DNA of 64,000 nucleotides from Arthonia radiata (GCA_002989075.1 PSQN01000005.1:1-64000); one strand, 5' to 3'; positions 1 through 12,150 are shown, counted from the stretch's first letter. Notes: generated from the letters alone by a model not told the origin. Numbers and translations: made by a program.

Positions 1-94
1 CTAACCCTAACCCTAACCCTAACCCTAACCCTAACCCTAACCCTAACCCTAACCCTAACCCTAACCCTAACCCTAACCCTAACCCTAACCCTAA
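1..94. repeat. Telomere repeat array (CCCTAA)n
   Basis: About 15.5 perfect tandem copies of the hexamer CCCTAA start at base 1 and end at an A-run near base 94. The C-rich strand reads 5' to 3' inward, which is the orientation expected at the left end of a chromosome with TTAGGG repeats, as in most filamentous fungi. The array is shorter than a typical complete fungal telomere, so it may be clipped by the assembly. Confidence 0.98.
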
Positions 95-2397
95 AAAAAT
101 ATCTATAATATTATAAGTAATTTCTTTCTAATAGTCTTTAATTGTTATACTTATTAGTAAAGTCTAGTAGTCGACTCTTTCCTCTACTCTTTAAAATTTA
201 AATAGTGCGTAGAGTAATTTCTTCTTTTATATTTATATTTGGTACTCCTTAACGTAGCGTATTGAGATAAAGTTGCCTGTTGCACCAAAATCGATTATAA
301 TTTTAATGTTTCTATAGTTTATTGTTGCTTAAGTGTGTAGATACGTTCTGTAAGAAGCTAAGCTTGTATAGAGCTAGGCTCTTAGAGGGTCTAACCGTTA
401 GACGGGTCGGTACTACTGCCCTTAAAGTAGTTGATTTAGTCTTTTTTCTGTTAATTATATACGTTTTATAGTATTCTAAGTATTAAGACCTATTGTCGGT
501 TAATTTGTTATAAAAATTCTTGTATAGGGTGTCTTAGTACTACCTTAATTATAACGTCTGGTTTGTTGTTTACGATCTCTGTCTTAATTATACAACTACC
601 GCTAGTTAAAACTTGTTATATCTATAGGTTGTATATTGTTAGTTAAAGATATTAGTACTAACTACGTAATTCTAGACCTCTAATAAGGTAGTCTACTAGT
701 CGTTATAGGCGTAAATAAATATATCTTAGAATATCGTTAATGTCTCTGTTAGCGCTTAACTTTCTATCGTAGAAGGCTAATTAATAAAGTCTCTATATTA
801 TTTCTTCTTAACAGATTAGAGTTTGTTCTTTCTAATTAGTATTGTTCTCGAGCGAGGATTTTGTACCATTAGAATCTATATTTTTGTCTTTAAGTTGTTA
901 TCTTATCTATAACGTATCGTAGTTACTATCTTGCTTAGCTTCTATAGTCTGTTCTTCCTTAGATTCCTCTTAAGTCTCTAAGTAAGGCAACCTAGGTCGT
1001 TCTCAAATAAGGCCTAGTTCTTATATCGAACCTTGTTTTAAAGATATGAGTTTCTTTAGCTACCATTCTAACTCTAGTTTATCGGATTTATAAATTATAT
1101 AATTGTTATTGTAGTATACGGTTTAGAATAGTGTTTTGTGTAGTGCAGCGGTATCTTGTACCTGCTGCCTTAGAATAGTGCGGTTAACATTGTTTTAATC
1201 CTACAGATTTTGTTGTTTCTATTTTATTTGTCGTTCCTTTGTTTCTTTCTATAACTCGTTGTTTGTATTCTAGTTTGCGTACAATTTAAATAGATTAGAG
1301 TTCTTCTTTTCTTCCTTAAGAAGCCTAGTAGAGTCGTAAGAATTTTAACTAATCTTTAGATATAAGTCTTAACGATCTATAAAAGTTGCCAGTAGATTTT
1401 CTGCTTTGTCCTAATTCTTATTTGTCGGTATCTAAGTAGTTATATTAAACTATTGTTGTAGGAAATAGGGTCTCTAAGATCGATTGTTGTGTCTATTTCT
1501 GCTAGTACTGTTAAACTGTTATTTTTTAGAACGGTATTCTTTAACTTAATGCTCTAGTTTCCCGCAATATAAGCATAGCTTATTCTTTATTCTATGTTCT
1601 CGTTTCTGATTGTTTAGTTTCTCTCGAGGCTTTATAAAGTCTAACTCTATTAGAACGCCTCGGTCTTATCGTAAGTTTGCTTAATTCTTTGTTCTATAGA
1701 ACCTATTAGTAGGGTTACCCTTCTTTTTTATTTATCTTTTAAAGTTGCTGTCGTCAATCTTCTTAGCTCGTTGTATAAAGCTATTAAGGTTATTAAACTT
1801 CTCTTTATAAATATAGATTATTTCTTTAATATAGTTCTTAAGTCCTTCGTAAAAGGTCTTAATAAGGGGTTTTTTGTCTTATCCTATTTAATTAGCATAC
1901 TGTATGAATTTAGCGGCATACCTACTTACTAGTTCTGTTTATTTTAGATTTCAAAGCTTCCTAGTAGCAATGCGCCTAGCGTTAGTCTAACTAAAAATCT
2001 CTCGAAGCTTTTTTTAAAAGAAGACGAAGCTAGCGAAGAATTCGTCTATATTCTCGCGCCTGCTCTTTATCGGGGTAAATAAAAAATTGTTAAGATAGTA
2101 CTTAACCTACTTATAAGCATCTCTATCTATATAAGAGATAGCGAATAGAACTATAGTAGTATTGTTTAGAAACTAGTCTTTATAAGTTTTAAAGTATACG
2201 GCTAGGCGTATTAAAATAAAGAAAACTTTAAAACGTTTATTTAAGAAGCTTTTTCTTATTTTAATGTTAATATCTAATATCTTACTTGTACTAACTATTC
2301 TGTTAGCTAACCTATTTGTAGCGTCGCGTCTATTGGGTGCTAAAGTAGTAGATATAATTAATCTACTTTCTCTACTTTTGTAGTAAGTCTATTAAAG
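95..2397 (-). mobile_element. RIP-degraded Gypsy-type retroelement relic
   Basis: AT-rich DNA without usable reading frames; TpA is very common and CpA scarce while many CpG survive, the signature of CpA-to-TpA RIP. On the minus strand, 1575 down to 1531 reads as a decayed CCHC zinc knuckle (LCLYCGK, then two residues, H, V-K-E, with the last Cys changed to Tyr and one stop). Basic and asparagine/glutamine-rich residues precede it, as in gag proteins of Ty3/Gypsy elements. With gag on the minus strand, the LTR-like copy at 2398-2665 would be its 5' LTR and pol would run toward the telomere, which truncates it. The zinc knuckle and RIP bias are visible in the sequence; the element class is inferred. 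Confidence 0.6.
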
Positions 2398-2665
2398 TAT
2401 AACGCTAGTCGCTAGAAGAACTAAACTAAGGCTTATTTATCTTATATACTTATCGACCTTAGTAGTAGGTATCTTGTATACTAGAGACTAAAAGATAGGA
2501 GAGGCGAAATAGATTATAAAAGGTAAGAGGAGCTTAACTAAAGTAGATAAAAGGTAAAGTATATTATCTAAATATAGTTAAGAAACTTATATTTAAATGT
2601 TAAGTTAATAGACTAAAGTCTATTTTAAGGTCGGCTATTAGTTTAGCTATATAGTCTAAGGTATA
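2398..2665 (-). repeat. LTR-like repeat, left copy (inverted relative to 4067-4334)
   Basis: A 268-bp segment that matches the reverse complement of 4067-4334 along its full length, with mismatches mostly of transition (RIP) type. The termini are TATAAC...GGTATA, readable as RIP-mutated TGTAAC...TACA, the TG...CA ends expected of an LTR. Flanking 5-mers are TAAAG (2393-2397) and TAGAG (2666-2670), a possible target-site duplication with one G/A difference. The strand is given to agree with the decayed gag on its left. Confidence 0.7.
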
Positions 2666-4066
2666 TAGAGAAGTTCCTCTATATCTATTAACTTAATAAT
2701 GTCTATATTAGGTTTATAGAGAATATAGGCTCTTATAGCTATTTTGTCCGATAATACCTATAGCGGGTTTATAGGCTTAGTCGGAAATAATGCTAATAGA
2801 GCTAAGATAACTGGCGGTGGTTAATGCTTGAATGTACGCTAGGCCGTCTAGAGCTGGTACCCGTAACAATAAGAATATACCCTATATTTTATATAGCGCT
2901 ATTAAAACTAGTCTACTTTCGAGAAGTAGAACGACTTAACTTAGAAATCCTTTTTAATAGCTAAGAACCCAAGTATAAGGTTAAAACAATTTAAGCCTAT
3001 AAACAATATCGAGGCAAACAACAGTATCTTATAAAGTAGAAAGAATACTCTAAACACAAAAATTGGTAGAAACTAAAATAAAACCTAACTAACTATAAAA
3101 ACACTATTTAACAATATTGAAACTAGAATATTAATTAGTTGTAGCAGCACTAATACTCTAATTTACTATCTAGTGCGTTCTACTAATATCTAGGTTACCT
3201 ACAAACAAACTAGTCTACTATATTAGTAGCCTACTACCTAACTTTAGGTATAAATTATTACAAAAATTTATACTTAGACTACTTAGTATATCTATAATAT
3301 TACTATTCAATATAGCCGCTAACTATTCTTTCTTAAACAATGTATTATTTTAATCTATTTTATTTTATATTTAAATATATAACCTTTTAAGCTTCTTTTC
3401 TAAATCTATAACCGCCGCTTTAATAGCTTTGCGCTATCTTTTCGCTGTACAAACAACTTTCTTCTCTTTTGCTAAACGCTTACGTTGCTTCTAGAGGGTA
3501 TCTAATATCTATAAGTACTAAGAATAGATACTCCGAGCTAAGCAAGTTAGAACTAACTAAACGAACGTTGAACTAAGAACTAACTATCCTTTAACGACGA
3601 ACGAACGTTATATAACTTCTTGTCGCGAATATACATAAAGTACAATATCTTTTTAGACTTTAATACGCACTTCTTGCCTAAATAAGAATAATAAGAATAT
3701 AGAGGCATCTCTCGACTATAGACTTTAGCAAGAACGATATTAATCTTAAGCGCTTTATTAGTATTAGAAGCTTTCTTAACTTTAAGTATAATAACTTATA
3801 AAACTAAATCTACTATAGAGCAACAACAAGGTTTTAATATCTTTAGAGCTGTTAAGAACGACTAGCCTTAAAGAGGAAATCTTATATTACAATCTTACTA
3901 TATCGAACTAGTATAGAGCTAAGCGTAGCCAGCCTTATTAGAGCATTATACAGTATACCCAATGACTCTAATATAGCGACGTTAGCAACGTCGCTATATT
4001 GCAATAGAATCTCGACTACGCAATAAAAAGGTTGTTAAAACCGTTAAACATAGAAAAACGTACTTT
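2666..4066. other. RIP-affected spacer between inverted LTR-like copies
   Basis: 1.4 kb of AT-rich sequence without plausible reading frames. It lies outside both presumed elements if each LTR-like copy is the 5' LTR of an element pointing away from this segment. Apart from the perfect hairpin at 3970-4000 I see nothing nameable; occasional less mutated GC patches (for example 2810-2870) suggest older inserted DNA. Confidence 0.5.
3970..4000. repeat. Perfect 14-bp inverted repeat (hairpin)
   Basis: Two perfect 14-nt arms (AATATAGCGACGTT and its reverse complement) are separated by AGC. The arms keep two CpG dinucleotides each and show no mismatch, although everything around them is heavily mutated. 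Hairpins of this type occur near 3' ends of Helitrons and at ends of small DNA elements, but no CTRR-T end or terminal repeat is visible, so no class is assigned. Confidence 0.75.
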
Positions 4067-4334
4067 TGTATCTTAAACTATATAGCTAGACTAATAATTA
4101 ACCTTAAAATAGACTTTAATCTATTAACTTAATATCTAAATATAAGTTTCTTTACTATATTTAGATAACATACTTTATCTTCTATTTATTTTAGTTAAGC
4201 TTCTCTTATCTTCTATAATCTGTTTTGTCTCTTCTATCTTTTAATCTCTAGTATACAAGATACCTATTATTAAGGTCGATAAGTATACAAGATAAGTAAG
4301 CCTTAGTTTGGTTCTCTTAGCGACCGGCGTTACA
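4067..4334 (+). repeat. LTR-like repeat, right copy
   Basis: A 268-bp sequence beginning TGTATC and ending GTTACA, the reverse complement of the copy at 2398-2665 and the same length. It keeps cleaner TG...CA ends than the left copy. No matching target-site duplication is visible (ACTTT before, AATAG after). If it is a 5' LTR, the element would extend rightward into the AT-rich block from 4335. Confidence 0.7.
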
Positions 4335-7300
4335 AATAGCTTAAGTATAAAGAAAAGTAGAAGTAATTAATATAATTTAAATTTACTTATATAAACTTAA
4401 AAGAAAGAGACTAAGAACTACTATATAAGACTATTAATTCTATTAATTCTATTAAATACTTTTAAACAGACTATTAAAGATAGAATAGAGGCTATAAAAG
4501 TCTTATATAACGTTTATTTTAGTATATAAGTCTTTAATTCTTAGAACATCTTAAATAAACTTATTAGTACTAAAGTACTCTTAAAAACTCTTCTTATTTA
4601 TAGATCTAATAATAAGAACTTTAAATTAATAAATATATTAATCTATACTAAAGAAAAGATTTAATTTATAAAGAGAAGCTAAGTCTTTATACTATTAAAA
4701 AAGAAGGTTTATTAGCTACTAGTAGCTTTAAGTACTAATTTTAATCTTAAGATAAGCTCTTTAGACCTACTCTTCTTTTAAGAATTTACTATTAAAGATA
4801 AGTATAGTATCTTAATATATCTAAGAATAGACTTTATAGATTATTTAAGTTCTTTAAATTACTAGAAATAATAGAAGAAAAGTTAATAGTAGTACTTCTA
4901 ATTTAAGTAGCGTCTAGAGCCTTTTTTAAGTAACTAAAGAACTTTTTCTTATTAAAGTTTATAAATATAGTTAGTTAGGTTAATTTAATATTTAAAAAAA
5001 GAGAAACTTTAAGCAGAGAATAAGTATATAGACTATCTATTATTAAAGATAAAGTTAGTATAACTATAACTATAATTAATAGTTTAAATATAGATATCTT
5101 TAAGAAAATAGTATTTCTTAAAGAGATAAACCTTAAAAGACCTAAATCTAAGTAAGTAGCTATAATATAAAATACTAATATTAATAGTAGTATTTAGAAA
5201 ATAAATAAGTACTATAATTTTAAACTAATCTATACTAGTATAAAAGATTAAATTATTACTATACTACTCTAAGTATAAAGCATAAAATAAATCTTTAATA
5301 AACTAGCTTAACTAAGCTTTTTAGTTAAATTTATAATTAGAAAAGTAGCTTTTAGACTTCTTTTGTATTATTAAAGAAAAGTAAATATAACTAAGCTAAA
5401 TAGTTAATTAAATATTCTTTTATAACTTAAATCTTAGTATCTAATAGCTTATTAGTACTTAATAGCTTTAAAGAGAGAAAAGAAAAAAAGAATACTTACT
5501 AAGAGTTTATAATAATTTAAAAGCTTTTCTAAACTAAAAGAAAGTAGATATAAATTTATAACGCTATAAATTTATAGTAACTTTTTTACTAATATATTTT
5601 CTTTTAGTAGCTATAAGCTTTTAATTACTAATTAAAAGTACTTAATAGCCTTATAAGTTTAATATTACTTAAGAATAATCTTAAAAATTAAGCTTTTCTA
5701 TCTACTTTAAAGAAGATAGCTTTAAAGAAGAAGTATAGTAATTTAAAGCTTTTAGTATTAAAAGAGATAATTAAGTATACTTATAAGATAACTTTTAAGA
5801 AGTAGTATTATTTAAAGTAGTCTTACTAGCTTAATACTTAAATACCTTTAGTTTCTTTAACTTTATTTAAAAAGAAGTGACTAGTTTATAAATAGCTAAA
5901 ATATTATAATTAGAGTTATTCTTAGTAAAAGAAGTTAAAGAGTAGTAACTATATAATATATTAAAGAAGCTTAATAGAGATTATAAAGAACTATAAAAAA
6001 GAAGTTAAAGAATAAAAGAGGTTAATATTTAAATAAAGAAGATGTTTAAAGTAAAAGTAAATATTTAAGTTACTAAAGTAATAGATAGTACTAAAACTAC
6101 TAGAATAGATAATATAATAAGTATAGTATAGCTTAATAGATAGATAACTTATATATAAGGTTTATAAAAAGTTTAAGTAAAAAGAATTTAAAATAAAGAT
6201 AAAGCTTACTATTATAATAAAAGTAAAAATAATAAAGATAGCTAAGTATAGAAGAAGCTTATAAATACTATAAGCTAGCTAACTATGTAGTAAGATAAGG
6301 TTATAGACTAAAGGAGTTTAATAAGAAAATAAGAGAGAAGTAGTTATAAGTAGTTAAGAAAGAGAATAAAAAAGATTTAAATCTTTAGTATAAAGATTTA
6401 GTAGTAAGATATAAGTATATAGTAAAGCTATAAAGAAAAATTATAGATCTACTATAAGCTCTTAAGCTATTTAAAGAAAGTTAGTAGACAGTCTAATAGC
6501 CTACTACTACTCTTCTAGCTATAGTAGAAAAATAAGAAGTAAGTAGTAAACAAATAGATAAAGATTAGTAGAGTAAGAGTAACTAAGCTATATAATATTA
6601 TACCACTACTAAGTACTAAAGATAATTTAGTCTAAATATTAGAGATTTTTAATATAAATTTTAGAGTTAATAAGAAATATAGATAAAAGAGGTTAGTTTC
6701 AAAAAATAGAAGGTTTAGTATAGAAGTTTTAATCTATATTTACTCTTTTCTATAAGATAGAAAGTATTAAGAAGAATTAAATATTAGCTTTCTAAGTCTA
6801 AGATTAGTCTTAGTAGTAAAGATTAAATAAAATAAGATAGAAGTTAGCTTACTAAGTTAGTAAGAAACTTAATAGTAAGATAGTCTTAAAGATAAAGAGT
6901 ATAGAGTAGTATTAGATATAGTTAGAACTTGGTAAAGTCTATTAAAAGAAGCTAACTAGTATTCTATATACTAGATAAGATCTACTACTATATATAATCT
7001 ATTTTACTACTATAAAGATATTAGAAATTAACCAACTAGCTGGTTAGCCAGAACCTCTAGAGACCCAGAGTATCGGATAGATCCTACTAGCTGTCTCAAT
7101 CTAAAATAGAACAAGCCTTTTATCTAAAGGGTCGAGTCTAGTAGCCCGGACTTAGGACAAAAAGGAGTATTATACGACCTATTTTAGACAGCTGGCCCGT
7201 AGTCTAAGACAATATAGAATAAACTTAGAGACTAATAGTTTTAAATAGACAGAATTACTGTCTTATATAGTAAGTTACAGGTTATTTAGCTTCTATTAAA

Positions 7301-7885
7301 AGAATAGATATCTAGTAAGTTCTATACAGACCGCTAGACTTAGATATATAAGCTAGAATCTCTCTAGAGAATTTTAGCTAACAAGACAGACAATATAACA
7401 ATAGCTTCTCCTTGCTACTAAGTATTGTACCTGTATTAAGCCTAAGTATTGTACTAGTCTCAAGCTGGTCTCGTCTTTCTACTCTTTGTAGTAGTATTCT
7501 TCTTCTTCCCTGCATCTTTTTTAACAAAAGACTACTATATATTCTATTACTTAATAATATAAGTTTTACTATCTTTTATTATCTACTAAATCTAACTATA
7601 TACTCTTTTAGTTAATATATATGTTATAAGTAGTATTTTTAGTACTAGTATAAAATAATTTTTAGAATTAGTATTAACTACTAAAGCTATACTTATTCTC
7701 TTTAATTTCTAGCTATATTTTATATAAGAGTATAGAGAATAATAAGATAGACTTACTATATATTAGCTAGTTACTTACTAAGCTAAAAGCTAATAAAAAG
7801 TAAATATACTTAAATAAGAATATTTTACTAATTACTAGATACTCAAATTACTAATATATTATATAATATTAAGTTTTATACTATA
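4335..7885. mobile_element. Extremely AT-rich RIP-degraded repeat block
   Basis: Gene-free sequence in which TA, TTA and AAG words dominate and CpG is almost absent from about 4400 to 6950, clearly more eroded than 95-4334. No reading frame longer than about 70 codons survives. A less mutated island at about 7030-7400 keeps words such as CTAGCTGGTTAGCC and may be a younger or non-coding end of an element; AT-rich DNA then resumes to 7885. Probably one or more retroelements; the family cannot be named by eye. Confidence 0.6.
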
Positions 7886-8342
7886 TTGGAAATTAAGTTT
7901 AGAGCGGAATTAGAAAGTAAATAGGCCCTGAGACTACTAGCAAATAATATGTTCTGGGCCTTTGGGGCCATTTCCAAAAGCATACCTTTGTATGCGAAAC
8001 ACGACGGGACACTTGCCGTGCACGCTATTTCTTCAACACGCCTGTAGCATCTCCCGAGGCGTATCTTGAAAGCACAGTTTGCATCTGAAACGCAGAACAG
8101 TCCGTCTTACTTATTGCTAATCCGCGGTGATTTCTGGCCCTTGCGGCAGAAGATAATGAAAGTCGAGCTCTTATCACCCTCCCCTCTCACAGTAGCCTCA
8201 AGACGTTTGCTTTCTCCATCGCTGACTCTGCTGAACCTATTGTACCCAGTAGGCTGCGGCATTGTCGGATCTGTACGACGGCAAAGCCTTCAAACAATCG
8301 CCCTTCACCCGTCAACTACCTTGCGATAACAAATCTCCCACC
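7886..8342. other. Compartment boundary and promoter of first gene
   Basis: Composition changes within a few tens of bases near 7885-7925 from RIP-type AT-rich DNA to balanced sequence rich in CpG. The remainder is the upstream region of the secreted-protein gene starting at 8343, whose start is preceded by CACC. No other gene is seen here. Confidence 0.6.
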
Positions 8343-8893
8343 ATGTCCACTCTATCAACGGTGTTCGCTGCCGTAGCCCTAATTTTTAGTCACACCCTCG
8401 CGCAAACAATAAACGCAGGCCCAATGTACTCGGTCATCTTTTGGCCGACGAGCACCTCGGCAGATCCCACGAAGGGCAGTGGCTGGCAAGTTCAGGAAGG
8501 TTTAGGAGTGATCCTCCAATCCGACGTTGCCTCTGTTTCGTACGTGCTGTGGTCCACAGATCAGTACATCACACATAGCTGACTTTTAACCCACAGAGTG
8601 ACCAAATGCGAAGGGGACGCCTGCTTCAAGGACCACGCCTACTTGGGCTTCTGGGATAACGAGCAGTGCAATGGTGACGCGCGACGACTGGTACCTATGG
8701 CGCAGTGTACGTTCTCAATCCTCTTGCTGGTTAACCAAAATACCATGCTAACCAGTGTCGTATAGTGCAGGAAGGGAGATTCAACATGCCAGCGGACTTC
8801 ACAACGAAGTGTACGGCCGTCCTATCACTACCAGGGGCGACAGCGACGGGCGCCATACAGTCGCCCACGAATGCACCAGGGCAACCGACATAG
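8343..8893 (+). CDS. Small secreted cysteine-containing protein (effector-like candidate)
   Basis: Predicted join(8343..8539, 8597..8706, 8766..8893), 144 aa. I do not recognise the family. Residues 1-21 are a clear signal peptide (hydrophobic FAAVALIF core, cleavage near TLAQ). The mature part has four cysteines (KCEGDAC, EQC, TKC) that could pair. Intron 1 runs GTACGT to CCACAG and intron 2 GTACGT to TATAG. The second acceptor was chosen because an alternative AG at 8754-8755 gives a different frame without homology-like character. It is the most telomere-proximal gene, about 450 bp from the RIP block. Size, secretion and position fit effector-like proteins, but function is unknown; the C-terminal exon is the least certain part. 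Confidence 0.6.
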
Positions 8894-9484
8894 TTCGGTG
8901 TCTTTGTAGCTCCGTGCAGTTGCAGCACCGGGAAGATGTGACGTCGACATCGCCATATTCGTGAGCGTTACACAGGCGCTTCTGGGTACCACGGGCGTCA
9001 CTTCTCTGTAATATACATCGTTGATTTAGCGGCAATGTCTTACAAAACGGTGCTCAGCCAGGTCTTGCATTACATGGCCATAGCTGTCGCTGAAGCCTAG
9101 ACTCTCGGAAATCCTTTCTTTCACCCCCGTATCCCTCTCCAAGTGCGTACTCTCAGCGTCGTGGGGTGAATCTTCGTGTAGGCACTGAGATGAAGACGCG
9201 GAACGACCGGATAAAGGGGAGAGACCTTCGTTGCACGCACACACGTTAGCTCAATTGAGTATTGCGAGACGAGATCCGTCCTAATGCGCAGTAATAGAGA
9301 GCGTTGGCTGTGTCAGTATTAATGGCTTCCACGCCAGCTAAGGGAGCGCGCTCTCACGTGCTAGCGTGTTTCAGTATTCTTCGCTCTACTCGCCACACAG
9401 CGCCCTGGCGCCTACGTTTGTACCACCACAACCCCAGTAGTGAGCCTGCTGCCTTGCGGTTGCCATTACGGCGACTGCTATTTA
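8894..9484. other. Intergenic, promoter of exonuclease gene
   Basis: About 590 bp between two plus-strand genes. Short frames occur on both strands but none has splice support or family-like residues. It presumably contains the terminator of the secreted-protein gene and the promoter of the exonuclease gene. Confidence 0.5.
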
Positions 9485-11637
9485 ATGGCAGCATGTCCCA
9501 CTCGCGTCGCAAGCGATGTTTCTTTGACCCCAGGTCACAAGCTTGACCCCTCAGAAGCGATCAACGACATATCTCCACGGCTCTCCAGATATCGGTGGAC
9601 TGGCTGGTCGGATATCAGTGTCACCCAAACCTCCTCAAAGCGTGCTCGGCCAGAGTCGCATGATCTCACCACACATCGACGTGTCCAAAGACGTCGTTCG
9701 ACGGCAAGCCGGTCCAGGAAAGAGATGTCACTCGCCTATACACCAGATGTTGTCAAGCAGCGAGAACCTATTCAAGACATGCAGGAGGTGGATATTAGAT
9801 ATGAGCAGACCTCAGTCGTGTCCAGCAGCCCGCTTGACACCTTGACCCCGCTTTCTTTCTGGCTGCCAGCAGACCACGAACCCTCAAAGTACTGGACACA
9901 TGAGCCGTATCGAAATCGTGCCGGGCAGGCTATCACTATCCACTATTGCACAGACCGCATCAGCTCCGAGCGCATCGCCAAACAATTTCTCAGCTGCAAG
10001 GTGGTCGGGTTCGACATGGAATGGGCACCTTATGGCGCCAAGGGGATCAAGGGCAACATCTCCCTGATCCAGGTCGCCTGCGAGGACCAGATCGCGCTAT
10101 TTCACATCGCCGTGCATCAAGGCCGCATGGTGTCTGATCTGCTGTGTCCTTCACTGCGCAAGCTGATTGAGAACGAAAACATCTTGAAGTGTGGTGTGGC
10201 AATACAGAATGCTGATGGCAATCGGTTGAAGAAGTACATGAAGCTCGAGCCGCGCGGGCTGTTCGAGCTGTCGCATCTTCACAAAGTCGTCAAATATGCG
10301 AAAGTGGATCCGGGCAAAGTGAACAAGCGGTTGATCAGGCTGTCGGATCTTGTACATGAGCACCTAGGCAGGCCGCTTTGCAAAGGAAGTGTGAGGACAA
10401 GCAATTGGACAAAGGCTTTGACCGAAGAGGTATGTCCGAACCCGATTTGCGTTGCTACCAAACGACTGGCGAGAGTGCGAAACTTACATCGTTATCATGA
10501 CTTTTGCATACGCTATTAGGTTGTAGCTTTCGCCTTCCTTTACGCTTGCTGACGAGGACCACAGCAAATCTGCTACGCTGCCGCCGATGCCTATTCTGGC
10601 TTTCGCGTATTCTACGCACTCGAGATGAGACGGCTGAAGCTTTCCGACCCCATTCCTCCGCGTCCAGCGCCTGCTGAGCTCAGCCTACCGCTGCGCCTCC
10701 GACCTGACGATGAAGAGCACGACCCGGACGGTGAAGAAGTCTACGATGAGGTGTCAGAGCAAATCTCTACGGTCGGGCCCACCCGAGCCGGCGGTGAGCT
10801 GCTCACGCCATCAAAGAGTGCACCCACCTTCAGGACACCTTCAATCAACTACCTGGCGGAGGGTGACCCAACGACAAGGCGGGCGTTCTCAGCGCTGCGA
10901 GCTTTACGCAAAAGACTCGGTCTCAAGCTCAATCAGCCGGAACATGTATTGGTGACTGATGCAGCTTTGTTCAGCATGGCTGAGATTCGGCCAAGAGATA
11001 TGACTGATCTTAATAGCCGGCCAAGTTGGCGAAGGTGAGTCCGATGAGCTGTTGAGCAGTCGAACGTGTAATTCGCTGACGGCAGTATCCCAGGTGGGCC
11101 GATGTTGCAGCCACTCATGGAGAAATTGACCTTGTTGTCTTTTTACAGAAGCATGCGCCTGCAGACTCATTCGTCAGGTCAGACGCCTCGCGAAGTGATG
11201 CACAAAAGACCAATGAGGTGAAGAAGAAGTCTATATGCCCAGTGGATACCTTAGTGGGAACATCGCACAACAAAGACCGCTCGAAAAACGGCCGGTCAGT
11301 TGTGACGGACAACGCAGAGGACTCCATTGCGCCGCCCATAGGCAGTGAGACGCACTGTGAGCAGAGCATGATGTCACCTGCTAGTAGAGCCAATAGTATA
11401 GCCATGACGCCTTCGAAAGACCCAAAGGACGGCGCATCTGCGGGATCTGCTGAAGACTACGAGAAATACTTCAGTGAGGACGATTTTGATGACACTGATT
11501 ACGAGGCCAATGAAGACGATTTTGACGATGAGGAGGAGGACGAGGATGATGAGTTTGAAAGTCTGACCACCAGTTTTGGCACATTCGCGTCACCTAGAGC
11601 TTCGATGCCCAGGCTACGCACGCTTCACAGCTTCTGA
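9485..11637 (+). CDS. DEDD-family 3'-5' exonuclease domain protein (WRN/EXD2-like)
   Basis: Predicted join(9485..10429, 10565..11034, 11094..11637), 652 aa. The 3'-5' exonuclease domain lies around residues 160-350: motif I FDMEW, a central NxxD region and motif III YAAADAY, the DEDDy set of metal-binding residues. Exon 1 breaks after the helix before motif III and exon 2 resumes at QICYAAADAY, which confirms that join. The C-terminal half is unlike classical WRN: it has no helicase and ends with a strongly acidic tail (about residues 595-635). Likely a nuclear DNA or RNA trimming nuclease; the substrate is unknown. The start ATG at 9485 is the first in frame near the domain, but an upstream exon is possible because the frame stays open to at least 9440. 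Confidence 0.8.
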
Positions 11638-12150
11638 GTGAGGTACAAGGCTTTTACTAGTACAGATTGATTTCGTAACTTTCTGCTGTTTGAATCCTTT
11701 ATCAGCCGCCCATAGCGCTCAGAGGTTGTCGCCCAGGATATGAGTATTGATACTATGCATTCCGTACCGTTGTTAGGAAACACTTGCAACGCCGCTTCCA
11801 TCGTCACTTCATGAGCTCATACACGCGATTGGTACAGTCGCTTTTGCCTGCTCGCGCCCACCAGTACTGCTAACGTTGTAAATTCACAAGCAGATCGTTC
11901 GGGCTGCGCGACACAGAAGAGCGCCCAGAAGAGGTTGGTTCAGATCGTCCGGACGCGGAGGATTGCTGAAAGCGCGAGGCAGGGCGGCTCGGTCGTCTCG
12001 AGACCGAGTGCTGCTGATACGTGAACCCTGGTAACTGTGGGCGCGACTGGATGGAGTATTGCTGATACATGAGAGGAACAGGACGGAGGTCCCTGCCGTA
12101 GACCGAATGCGAGGTATCTATAGCCTGGCTCCAAGGGACCTGATTCAAGG
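11638..12150. other. Convergent 3' intergenic region
   Basis: Lies between the stop codons of the plus-strand exonuclease and the minus-strand MFS transporter. Contains a degenerate tandem pattern of about 48 bp (anchors near 11965, 12014 and 12062). No gene is supported. Confidence 0.5.

Noticed and set aside
7412-7615. 67-codon frame in the AT-rich block
   Set aside because: Low-complexity Leu/Ile/Ser composition typical of random AT-rich frames in RIP-degraded DNA, with no promoter context or family features.
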